Below, piece after piece: positions 1 to 10,600 of a DNA stretch of 64,000 nt. Numbering within the stretch: the stretch's first letter is position 1; the number at the start of each line of letters is the position of its first letter. Under the pieces are notes generated by a model, which had not been told where the DNA came from, made no database searches, and saw only the letters and a list, made by a program, of their open reading frames with translations. Source of the stretch: Morella rubra (lineage: Eukaryota; Streptophyta; Magnoliopsida; Fagales; Myricaceae); the NCBI GenBank assembly GCA_003952965.2, contig CM025854.1, positions 575,988 to 639,987 on the forward strand, given 5' to 3'. The position numbers and the translations under genes are program-made.

Positions 1-915
1 CCGGCCTAAATGCGTGGCCAAGAGTTACGAAATGCCTTATATTGCCTCTACAAATCAGGCGGAGGCCTGGAAGACCAAGGAAAGCTCAAAGACGTGCTGA
101 TGATGAGCCACCGCCACCTGGACACGTCGTCTCGTCGATGGTACATCACCTTATACAATACATGCGGGACAAGAGATCATAATGCTCGTAAATGTCATTT
201 TCCTTTGAGGGTGAACTGACGCATATATCCCAAGGAACCAAGTAAGAAGAAGTTTGTAGAGAGGGAACAAGTATACTTAAACGTACATACATGTTTTGCT
301 ATGTTTAATTATTCTGCTTTGTTTTGTTTCCTAAACTAACAGTCTAGTTTTGTTTCTAGCTAAGTGGAGCTAAAACAGTGGCTGAAGGAGGTGGAAGTGC
401 CAATACTCGTACTCAAAATATTCCCAGGCAGGTAAAATATTAAAGTTTACTTTGGCATCTTTCGCATTGGCAGTAAGTTTCATACTTTTAATTGTTACAA
501 TCAAATGATACTGAGACGTTAAGGGAAGGTGAAAGAAGAAAGACTCGTAATAGGAAGAGTCAACCACAGGTGAGTGTAGTTGAACTAATCTGATGATATT
601 TATCTCATCGAGAAAAAATAAATTTAATTGTTGTATTATGTTGTAGAGAAATGATGCTAAGTCATCGAGAGAAAGTGGGTTAAGAAATGCTGCCCTAAGG
701 GATACTCAAATCCAAGTAAGTTTTGTGATGGTAGTGAATTTGTTGTCGATAAATTATGAGTAGGGGTGGACTTGAATGTAGAAAAACTCATGTATCTTTA
801 ATATGGTATTGCAGGAAAATCAGGGGAACTAGCCAACATCTCAACCCATATGTGGCGTTCAATCTCAGAATTCAGCACCTAGACATCGCCCTATCACGCA
901 GAACCGTGTAAAGGA
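1..915 (+). mobile_element. 3' end of a Mutator-like (MULE) transposase gene, degenerate
   Basis: A 69-codon frame (10-219) ends with a zinc-knuckle-like motif, CGTRDHNARKC, of the type found at the C-terminus of plant MuDR/MULE transposases. It probably bound nucleic acid. Short frames downstream (about 361-432, 505-570, 646-717) read as low-complexity S/T/R/Q-rich tails with splice-like borders, as in MULE 3' exons. The rest of the transposase lies outside the window to the left. The first Cys of the usual CCHC knuckle is not in the expected context, so the domain is probably decayed. It could instead be a domesticated MULE-derived gene, but no DDE core is visible to test this. Confidence 0.5.
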
Positions 916-1590
916 AGATTTTGGGTGCTATTTTTTGGTAGTTGTTGGGTCTATGTGAATGTAAGCTGTTGGGATGCAAAGTTTTTTTGTGGTTGTTGGG
1001 TTCTATGTAAATCTGAATTTTGAAGTTGTTGGTGGATGGTTGAAGAGGAGCTGACTTTTGAAGTTGTTGGGTGGCTGTTTTTTGAAGATACTTATGGGTT
1101 GAATTGAAGAAACTATTTTTTGTCGGTAGTTAGTAGTTTAGGTTGCTAAGGGATGTAAATTATGACTCAAAACAATATGGATATATGAACAATGTATTGG
1201 CAGTGATGTTGGCATTTATAGATTTGTGGTTGTATTTTGTGCTTGTCGAATTGATATTGGCAAGAATTCTGGTTGTATTTTGTGCTTGTGGAATTAAGAC
1301 TATGTATTGGCAGGAAAAATTATGATTTTGTAGCTTTTGTCATTTATAGATTCTACTTATAGATTGAGCTTGTATTTTGTACTTGTAGAATGGATGTTGG
1401 CAGAGGTATTTGTGCTTCTATTTTGGCATATGTAGTTTTTAAGGTAGTGAAGCACAAAGACATGAGTTGAAACGGGCCAAGTGAAAGTGCACCATAAAAT
1501 ACCTCTCCAAGAAGCACAAATATATTACCGTTACAGGGCAATTTTTTTATTACTGAAAGTGCACCATAATTCCTATAAGTAGTTTCAATC
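916..1590. repeat. Degenerate GT-rich direct repeats
   Basis: Imperfect direct repeats of two phrases occur here. One is 'gaagttgttgg' around 960-1070; the other, around 1190-1400, is 'ttgtattttgtgcttgt' with 'gatgttggcag'. They look like the 3' UTR or subterminal repeats of the adjacent MULE-like gene. No coding potential is recognised. Confidence 0.4.
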
Positions 1591-1594
1591 CAAC

Positions 1595-1795
1595 AACAAA
1601 TCTATTCTAATACATGAGCTGAAAGCCAACACAGAAGAAAGTCTAATACATAGTAAATGATTAGTCTAATACATAGTCATAGGTAATACATAATCAAAGC
1701 TATTCTAATACATAGTCATGATTAGCCTAATACATAGTTTCAATCATAGCTACTTTAATATAAACTCAAGGCTAGTCTAATACAAATTCAAAGCA
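1595..1795. repeat. Imperfect tandem repeat built on 'ctaatacatag'
   Basis: The phrase 'tctaatacatag' or a close variant recurs at least six times within about 200 bp, with spacers of roughly 20-35 bp. No ORF is associated with it. It may be subterminal repeat sequence of the transposon to the left. Confidence 0.55.
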
Positions 1796-2007
1796 ACAAT
1801 CTCTCCCCCCTCCATCGTAACGTATTAAAAGTAAATAAATAGAACGACGACAACAACAAGCATTATCCACGATGTAAAATTTCACATTCGAGCTTTGTCC
1901 TCCATCGTCTTAATCTTCTTGACCAAAGGAAGCAAAAGTTCTTGAGCGCGAGGACACATCAGGGGGTCAAACCACTAGAAGTAACCACATGATGAATCTT
2001 AAGGCCC

Positions 2008-2765
2008 AATGGCGAATCTAGAATTGAAGTCTTAGGGGGGCAGAGTCATAAACGGGAATATTCACTTTGTTTAGGAAATATTTTGAAAAAAAAAATTACA
2101 ACATAAACATCCAAAATCTCAAAAATTCAATACTACCTTACACATTTTCACACAAACTCCAATACTTTTAAAAAATATACCATTAAATCAATATGCACGT
2201 TCATCAACCAACAATTATATAAAAAAATTAAAGTTGTCATACGCTAAGTCGCAGAAGAGACTTGGTGGGTTAAATGATTTCTTCATGTTAACTTTTTCAA
2301 AGGTGAGGCAAAATCAATAGGTTTTTTTCTTTAAAAAAAAGTGAAATTGAAAGAAATAAATAACAAAATAGAAACAAAAACTGTATTTAGGTCATAAAAT
2401 AAATTGCATATCTTGGTGAAATTTTAATTCCATTAGCATTTTGTTGTTATTTTAAAAGATACTTTAATTCATTTGTTATTTGTTGTCATTTTAAAGGGTA
2501 TAATTTTTAAAGCATTAAATTTGTCTCATTCATTTTGAGGGATAAATGGTATTTAAATGTAAAAAAGGGATAGTATTTTTGACATTGCAAAAGAGATTTT
2601 TTCAAAATATTTGGAAGGGGAAAATGATATTTGAAGGTGTAAAATTGGGATAGGATAATATTTTTTTTTACCTTAAAAATGTTTAAAAGAAAAAAAATTT
2701 TAAATTTGTTTTTTTTTTTTTTGGCCGGGGAAGGGGGGGGCTGCCCCCCCATAAATTTGCCCTTG
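2008..2765. mobile_element. Putative non-autonomous element (MITE-like) with G/C-run termini
   Basis: The left end reads 'tggcgaatctagaattgaag' followed by 'ttaggggggcag'. The right end has an inverted counterpart, 'ctgcccccccataaatttgc' near 2740-2761. The roughly 750-bp interior is AT-rich, with several A/T homopolymers and no believable gene. Similar 'ggcgga(t)..ggggggc' termini are common in intergenic elements of eudicots. No target-site duplication was verified, so the boundaries are approximate. Confidence 0.4.
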
Positions 2766-4423
2766 TTTCTACGGTATATGGTAAACAAAAAGAACCAAAA
2801 TCAAACAAAGCTAATTAGGAAAGCAAAGCAAACCTCAACACAAACTTCAATCCTACATGCCTCTCTGCATAGTAGACTTGTACAATCCCTTCAAACAAGT
2901 TAAATCAGGACACCCAAAACATAATTTAACAGTAACAATACTATGTCACGGTCGATGCCTATAGAATTGGTGAATTCCCATATTGGTTTCATCAAATGCA
3001 TTATGCTTATTTAGAATCCATTCAGATGAATCTCTAAATTTTATTTTGAATACATTATGCTTTGGATCAGCCAACTAGTCAGAGATCTGATATACTAACT
3101 GAAGATACTGCTATCAAGTTTAACCCAAAGGTGATACCATGAATGACTGCCAAGGTAAAACTAGATCTTAGTCTATTTTTAATTCAAAAGTTAAAAAATT
3201 TTGCACAACTAATTCTAGAAAAGTAGCTCAAGCAAACAAAAGAGAAAATTTCTTTGCTTTCTCAAACTTAGTGCCAAACTTTGGATTTAAAATAGTAAAG
3301 CTTCATGTCAAACTAAGACCAATGCTTTGCAAACTAGACAAACCAAATTTTTTTGACATGAAAATGGGTAGAGGAAAAGCTGGAAAAGGGTGCAGCAGTT
3401 AAAATCTACATGCATTCTGCAACGTGCATTATATAGAAAGCGCACTATGAAAGCATCCGAACAAAGCCTCAACAAATTAATACCTCTAGCTTAATGGAAT
3501 TTGAACAGAACTTTGGTATTTTAAATCTCTGAATGTAAGACCATCATCTTCAACAGATTTATAAATGAAAACGAACTCATCAAGCATGTAGAAAATTAAA
3601 TGAAAAAATGTTATCCATAATCCAAAAATTAAAATTTATGTTCTCACCGATCCATGGGTGTACATTAGATAGCCAAAAAAATGACGACTTGGATTTCCTT
3701 CCATCATTGATGTTCTCAGACGTGCCCGGAGGTTGCATTCAGAAACTGGAGGCTTCAAAAGTTCATTCAACTTTCCCGCACATGGCCGAAAAGCTCCTCC
3801 TCCATGCTAGTGGAATGATGAGTATGATACCAAAAACATAGATTGCCAATGAGGTGAGGTTGTCGGTGAAAGAGCTGAAGATTGGGTAAGGTTTTTCACG
3901 AGCTCAAGACTAGAAATTTTTTAGGTTTGACAGAGGTTAGATTTGGTGGGAGCAAGGGTTTTCTGATGGGCTTCGACGAGAGAGCGTGGAGTTAAATTCA
4001 GGTGGGGATTTATTGCATAGTTTCAATGGGAATGGATGCAAAATGAATTGGAGAGGATGACAGATCTTGGATGCCTTCAACGCAGAGTGATTTAACGCAG
4101 GTTTTTTATGCCAATTACTGTCTACATGGAGCATATGTGGATGAGTGCAGCTAATGGGTTTCCAGCGTGGTGTTGAGGTGAATGGGGTCATACACGTGTT
4201 GTTCGTTTATTGGCAAAAAAATCCACGTCAGCTTTGACTATTAAGTGGGTCGACGGAAATTTAACAAGTGGACCTTTTTGTTACATTATGATTATCCTAT
4301 GGACTAGCCAGTATAAACTCATACCCTAGAGACCATTTTGTTAAAATGTGATACACAGGGACCTACTGTGCAATTAAGCTTTTTTATTAACCAAAACACA
4401 CAGTTTTGGACTAGACCAAAACT
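2766..4423. other. Intergenic, no recognised gene
   Basis: Only short unsupported frames occur here (for example 77 codons at 3608-3841 and 84 codons on the minus strand at 3937-4191), and neither resembles a known protein. The segment 4230-4400 ('gtggacctttttgttac' and similar) resembles the ends of intergenic plant transposons, but no matching partner terminus was found. Confidence 0.4.
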
Positions 4424-4717
4424 ATGAGTTGCGTCTTTAACCCCTCTCCCCCCCCCCCCTCAACTCTCATTCTCTCTTCTCTAATATCTCACCTCTCTCG
4501 ACTCTTTGTGCCATTGCCTCCTCTACTCACCTCTTCATCTCCGACAAGCCTCTCTCTCACTGAGTTACTCAACTCTCGCCTCTCTCTCTTTGACCTTTGT
4601 CTCTCAGTTTGCACTCTCTCTTCTCTCTCAACTCTCTCTGATCTCCACGGCCCACAACAACACAGCTCTCTCGATCTTTCACGCTCGCCGTCGACCCGTC
4701 GCCAAAGGCCAACGCCG

Positions 4718-4767
<50 letters not shown>

Positions 4768-4800
4768 GCTGATCTCTCTCTTTCTCTCTATCTCTCACAA
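4424..4800. repeat. CT-rich tract with a (CT)n microsatellite
   Basis: A strongly pyrimidine-biased tract contains an uninterrupted CT run at about 4720-4763. Open frames here are Ser/Leu-rich translations of the repeat and not genes. Such tracts are common in plant core promoters and 5' UTRs, so a dead promoter is possible. No downstream gene is visible. Confidence 0.7.
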
Positions 4801-4869
4801 ATTTCATTATTATTTGTTGTTGTTCATTACATTACTTGTTAATTCGCAAATTTTTCTTGATTAGTGCAA

Positions 4870-6510
4870 GTGGTGTGTACTATGTGTCGTGTGGTGACAG
4901 TGGGTTTACTGCTCTGTGTGTGTGTGTGGTTAGTGGTGAATCTGGTGACAGTTTGTGAATCACATACTTGAGGTAAATTGTAATTAGTTACTTGATTTAC
5001 TTCTGATAGTTCATTACTTAATTATTTCAGTTTGAGATGTTTACTATTTAGTTAATTTAAGTATAGGTTGTGAAACTGAGTTGGAAATGGAGGATGGACT
5101 GATATTTGGTGGATTTGGATTTTGGAGGAGTGTTGGAAAATGGAAATGGAGGATGGGCTTATATTTGGATTTTGGAAATTTGGAGTGTGTGAATCTGTTT
5201 ATTGTGTTTGGATTTGAATTTTAACATTTTAGAGTGTTGTGAATGTGAATTTGTTTATTGAATTTGGATTTGTGTATTAGTGTTTAATGTTTGATTATAT
5301 AGCCAACATTTTCTTTCATTCAATTCAACTATCGAAGTTGGATAATTCAACTATCCAAGTATTATTTGTAGATTTGATTTCTATGATTATCTATAAATTT
5401 TTTATTTTAAATTTTGTATCATTTTTCTTTCATTAATGTATCTGATTTATTAATTTATTGATCAGCCATTATTACATAATTGTAATATAACTATTGAATA
5501 ACTGGCCAAACTGCAAAGCCAATGAATTTGCGTCATGGGCTATAATTCAGGTGTAATCACTAAAAAAATATTCAAAATTTTGGGCCCAAATCTGGCCAAG
5601 TAGCCCAGATAATCCATACTGAAATTTCGGCTCCGTTACCGGGATTCTAGTAGCAGGATTGCCAGAATTCAAGCAGTTGTCGGATCGAAGCGGTTGCCAA
5701 AATAGGAATCCGGTACTACCGTTACCCAACCCTAATCCCGATTGGTATCCACTAGACAAGGATTGGTATTGGTCAAACAAAATACAAAACTAACCTCATC
5801 AGTTCGGTTATAGGATGAACTTCTCCCATAACCGAAGGGGATCCCTACTAGAGAAAAAGCTCTCCTTTCTCTCTTCCAACTCTCTTTTTCTTCAAATTTT
5901 TTATCTTTCATTAAATTTTCTTCCTCTTCAACACATGTTTGGATGTTCATGAAATTTTTTTCCAAAATATTTCATAGCTATTTCATCTCAAATTCAAACA
6001 TCTTTTTACAAGATCCAATAACTTCTTTCCAAATTCTAATAAAAGCTACACTATCCTTCATTAGAAAAATTTCAATACAATTTTTTTGTTTTGCTCATCC
6101 AAACATTGGCATCAAACTTCTTCAAGAAAAGATCTCAATTTCTATTTTTTTTTTCCTTTTTTCTTTTCTTCCTCTCCCCTCCTCTTTGTTTTTCTTCTTA
6201 TTTTTCTCTGTTTTCGTCTTCTTCTTCCAATTCTTTAATTTGTTTTCCTCCTTTCTTCTCCATCATCTATTTATCTTTCTTTCTTTTCTCTCTTCTTTTT
6301 CTTCCTCCTTATCTATCTTCTTATTCTATTTTTCTTTAGTCTTTCTGTCTCTCATCTTTAGTCTTTCTCAAACAATAGCGATTTGCCAATAACCACTAGT
6401 GCCTAGAGAAAGAGAGAGATGGGAGTGAAAGAGGAAGAGAAGGATGGAAATACAGAGGCCCATGCAAGGGAAAAACGAAAGGGCCAGTGGAATTCGCGTA
6501 GATTATTTAA
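4870..6510. other. Intergenic: GT-rich stretch, transposon-like fragment, TTC-rich tract
   Basis: A (tg)n-like stretch lies near 4912-4929. Sequence at 5580-5830 has repeated 'ccgg/gtaccg' phrases like those of non-coding transposable elements. A pyrimidine-rich tract (TTC/TTTC) runs from about 6120 to 6370 and produces low-complexity frames. No gene was identified. Confidence 0.4.
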
Positions 6511-7760
6511 GGATTAATTACAATTTTCTTCCACGAACTAACATCCAATTCTCAAAAATCCTCATGAACTATGACTTGTTACAACTCACCATCCTAATCT
6601 ATGTATACTATGGCAATTCCATTCAGGACCCAAATTTTCCATTATCTCTGACATTTTCCATCCCACTTGAGCAACATGTGACCCTCATCTTGTGCGCATA
6701 TACCATACTACCCTCAACAAAAAAAAATTGAGTTTTCTTACAAAATTATGGCAACAAGACTAGAGCTTGCCTCGCATTCTTAACAGAGACAAAAGGGTTC
6801 CTTCACTTGGGATGTTTGTTTTTTTGTTGGCTTTCAGTGACCTGCAAAGGCAGAAAGGGAAGACTTACATTCTCTCGTGAATGCTCAGAAGTTTCATAGC
6901 CCTCAAATTCCCGCTTGTTATTTGAATACTACAACCTATATATCTGTTCTTGCAGTCGGTTTTGGGGCTTGTTAGGCAATAGGCATCCCTATGTCTGCAA
7001 GAGTAGTGTGCATGTTTAGTAGAGTTTAAGCCCAAGAATCATATTTTCTTGTAACTCCAAAACATCTATGGACTGTTGGTGTGAGTTTTTGGATTTTACG
7101 GAGTTAGAGAAACCAAGAAAGTATTGTCTGAGATGTACCAGAACCATTTATGATTAAATGGTGGTCGTTTGGAAGCTTTTGGAGAGGGTTTTGAGCTGGT
7201 AGGACATTTGGGGTTCAATTTTCTTCTTCTGCTGTTTCTTAGTTTTAGACCTCGTTTCGTGATGGGTTTGAGTTTCTTTGGCTCCATTTTGGTTCTCACA
7301 ATGTTCTTCAAGCTTTTGGCTTCTCAACAACACAACATGAATAGGTTCTTTGTCTCTAAGTTTTTTTAAAAAACCTCTTCTCAAATCTACAATTTGTCTA
7401 CTCTTGTTTGCTCTTGACAAGGGATTTTCTATGAGAAAAAGGATGTTGCTTTAGAAGCTTTTGTTTCGAACCTGACTAGTTCGATTTCTACCATTCAAAC
7501 ACACATTTAGAGAACCAGCGTTTTCTTTTCTTCCCACTCAATAGGGTCATAATGGTATATTCACATAGAATGGGAGTCACATGTTGCTCACGTAGGATGG
7601 AAAACATGCGAGATAATGGGAAATATGGGTCCCAAACGGAATTGCTACAGTACACGTAGATTAGGGTGGTAAGAAGTTGTAACGAGTCACAAGTGTATGA
7701 AGGAATTTTTTTTGAAGAATTTTGAGTAGTGGCTAGTCTTAGTTGGGCGAAATGTAATCT
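6511..7760. mobile_element. Long-terminal-inverted-repeat element (MULE-like or fold-back)
   Basis: About 200 bp at 6515-6740 recurs in inverted orientation at about 7525-7757. Both read 'cc(a)ccctaatcta(t/c)gt', with matching 'gttacaact', 'gagcaacatgtga' and 'ttccattat' blocks in corresponding order, and the arms are roughly 70-75% alike by eye. The interior (6740-7480) has one 66-codon frame with no recognised domain. Long TIRs around a non-transposase interior suggest a non-autonomous Mutator-like element. No 8-11-bp target duplication was confirmed. Confidence 0.5.
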
Positions 7761-8029
7761 GACCAATATTAGATAACAAACAATATATCATAAACAATAT
7801 TGTCCGGAAAAAGTCGGGGATCTCAAGCTTTACAGAATAACAACAGAAAACAAGATTACAAGAAATTGAAATAAAATTACAACATCAGAGAAAGATTTGG
7901 ATAATATTTGAAGAACAGTAGTAGATTAGGGAAGGAGATCAGAAAGATGTTTGATCAGAAATCTTGGGAGAGGAGAGAGGAGAGGAGTTTTGGTAAGATA
8001 GAGGGTAGCATTCTACTCAAATCTTTGAA

Positions 8030-8713
8030 TGGTAAGCATGTGGGTATCTTACAATAGAGAAGTGGTCGAGGAGAAAAGATATAGTATACCTAGAGGGAAT
8101 CTTAAATCTTGGTTCAAGTTAATTGATCAAATTCTTAAACCCTTTCTTCTGAACAATAATAAAAGGCAACCCATCCAAAATTATCATCATTGCGATCAAA
8201 TGCCTAATATACTTCTCACAAAACTTACAGGTCACATCCATCACTCCACATCACTCTCAGTGGCTTTTGAAGCATCATGATTTTAACAACATTTGGCCCA
8301 AATCCAACTGACCAACCTTCCTCTTATAAAACAAGCATGCATGATTATGTTGCCACAACCCCGAAGTTCCATTTTTTTTTGTGATGACATGGAAATAACT
8401 TACCACAATAGTTGCACTTAGCTTGAGCCATTAGTGGATTGCCTCCGGTGCTTGTGGAATCCTGGTGAAGTGCTCCCACACTAGCGACTCCTTAGAATTC
8501 TTTCTCTTTTTAGATTGAGGATGTAGGGGTGGTAGCCCACGTGGGTCATTTAGTTGCTACACCCATTGAGTCAGTAGATGGTGACGTAAAACGGGTAGGT
8601 CCAGACGGAGATGGCTCAACTTCGATGGTGGGTGAAGGACCACTAGCACTAGCACTACCCACATCAGTACCAAAACTGGGAGTTGCACAACTTCCACTCA
8701 ATGTAGTGTCCAT
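8030..8713 (-). pseudogene. hAT-family transposase N-terminal remnant (BED zinc finger)
   Basis: On the minus strand, an ATG near 8713 opens a Ser/Thr/Pro-rich leader starting MDTTLSGSCATPSFGTDVGS. A frame near 8500-8400 then reads LVWEHFTRI and, after an in-frame stop and a shift, AQAKCNYCGK, the two halves of a BED-type zinc finger. Further along (about 8185-8060) the frame reads MMIILDGLPF, KKGFKNL and PRFKIPSRYTI, which matches the block after the finger in plant hAT transposases (Ac/RICESLEEPER group). Stops and shifts show it is dead, and the catalytic RNase-H-like and dimerisation regions are missing. Pyrimidine-rich sequence at about 9650-9370 may be its old 5' UTR. Confidence 0.65.
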
Positions 8714-10044
8714 CTAAATTTTGAAAAGGGAATTAGTGAGACAAGAAAAATAAATAATCATAATCTGAATACATGAACCAATTATGAATTAAGTTATCAA
8801 CCATTAACAAATTCTGTTTTAGCAAATCAATACAAGTTATCAACCATTAATAATCATACAGGTTCAAGTTAAGTACAACTAAATAATTAAACAATAACAA
8901 ATTCTGTTTCAAAGACACAAAAATATAAAAAAGTTATAATACGCAACATAAATGGACAAAATCAGCCTAATCAAATATCACATTACAAGACTTATAACAG
9001 AATGCACTTATTAGCCCCAATTCACCCGAAACCATAAGTACTATTGCGGCTCATCTCTCTCTTTATACCCCAAAAATCACAAATTTTAACGAAACCTAAT
9101 TCAAGGTCAAATACAAGCCTATGTGCAACAATTACTTATAGATTTCCGATATTTGTGAGAGCAATAAAGTTCAATTTAATTGCACAAACAAGCCTAATTG
9201 CACACAATTTCCCAAACCAAAGATTTAAAGACATAATTTTAGCCTCTATAAATTTGATCAACCTACAACATTTGTAATCATGTATCCCAACACTACGAAC
9301 TATACTATAATGATAGCATCCCCACAAAATTGAATCAATTGATATCAAAAGATCACTCACACAAAATGGTAAACATTAAAATGCTTCCACTGCAAGGGAA
9401 GAGAAGTGATGGGAGAACTTATAAGGGGTTGCACCAAATCAATTGGGAGAGAAATGTGATCTCTGGATTAGAACACAGGGCAAAATCACGAATCACAACG
9501 GGAGAGAAAAAAGAGGAGATTCAATAAATGGAAGAAATAGATACATCAGATGAGAGTGAGAATAGAGAACAAAACTGGTAACAAAGGGAGAGAGAGAGAC
9601 AAGCTAGAGGGAGAGAGGCGCAGCTGATTTTAGGCCTCAACTGTGACGGTGCAGGCTGAGAGACGACTAAGTCATGACAACTAGCCTTAGTTCGCGATAT
9701 GAGTAAGGGCGTAGCCTAACAGCTAATCAAGTTACGAGACTCCTAGATATTGAGGGTGGGGCGGCCTAGGGAAAAGTAAGGGTTGGGGCGTTGAATGGAG
9801 TATGGGAGAAGGGGCACAATGAGGGATAATATGGTTCATTAGTTGACGCCCAATGATATGATAAAAGGGATTGTTTAAGGGATAGACTCTTCCAAAGACT
9901 TGATTCATCTCTTGGAGTTGCAGCTTATTTTTTTTTCATTCATGTTGATTTAGCAACAATCAGATACTTATTTCCTTCGATTAAATGGAAAGATGACGTA
10001 TTTGGATTTTTAAAGTAAAAAATAAAATAAAATAAATTGGTGGT
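8714..10044. other. Intergenic sequence flanking the hAT remnant
   Basis: AT-rich and CpG-poor from 8720 to 9370, with only short frames. On the minus strand, 9370-9660 looks like a plant 5' leader (CT-rich) and may belong to the dead hAT gene. From 9660 to 10040 no feature is recognised. Confidence 0.35.
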
Positions 10045-10080
10045 GGTAGTGTCCCCGCTAGTGATAGCGGGGACACTACC
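10045..10080. repeat. Perfect 15-bp inverted repeat (hairpin)
   Basis: The arms ggtagtgtccccgct (10045-10059) and agcggggacactacc (10066-10080) are exact reverse complements around a 6-base loop. There is no T-run after it and no adjacent gene, so it is not terminator-like. It lies in transposon-like sequence and may be part of an element end. Confidence 0.8.
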
Positions 10081-10451
10081 TAAATCTCGAGATTTCTCGG
10101 GAATGGTAACCACCACCGGTACAGCTGAGAGGTGTTGGCCGCCCAGCGATGGAGGTGGCGGTTAAACCACCCACCGCTAGTGAAATGCCAAGTCCTAAAT
10201 TTTGCTACACATGTCATTTTCTGATTGAGTATGACTTGTAAAGTCGTTAGGTGACTGGATATTTTACTAAGTGGACAGATTGACTAAATGGATAAACAAA
10301 AGTAAACTAGGGACGAAATTGATCAAAACGGAAACCCGGGGACTATTTTTTAAAAATGTATAAAATTCAAGGATAAAAAAGGTCATTGACCCTAAAATTT
10401 ATATCTTGTTGTATAATGTCTATTGGAGGTATATATTGCGAACAAGTAACC

Positions 10452-10600
10452 ACTACATAGAAAAGAAGACTTTGGGTGTAAACAAAATTTGTCACCCAAA
10501 GTACAAATTCATCACCTAATGATTTTGGTGACAAAACATGAAGTTGTCACTCGATTATGGGTTCAGTAAAAAGGCGTCAGCTTCAAAGTTTTGTTATCGC
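10452..10600 (+). mobile_element. CACTA (En/Spm)-like transposon terminus
   Basis: The sequence starts cactacatagaaaagaag, close to the CACTACAAGAAAA consensus of plant CACTA elements. It is followed by short alternating subterminal phrases ('gtcacccaaag', 'tcatcacctaatg', 'gtgacaaaac', 'gttgtcact'). Further subterminal-like phrases ('gtttgaacagttcgaa', 'gtttgaacggtttt') occur at about 11.1 and 11.35 kb. No opposite terminus (…TGTAGTG) and no TNP2-type transposase frame was found, so this may be one end of a degenerate or truncated element. Confidence 0.5.

Noticed and set aside
1590..1800. CRISPR-like repeat-spacer pattern
   Set aside because: The repeats are imperfect and the spacings irregular, and the sequence is clearly plant nuclear DNA.
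4424..4864. 146-codon Ser/Leu-rich frame
   Set aside because: It is a translation of a CT-rich tract and microsatellite with no domain or conserved composition.
5943..6392. 149-codon Phe/Ser-rich frame
   Set aside because: It is a translation of a TTC/TTTC-rich tract and has no protein-like features beyond composition.
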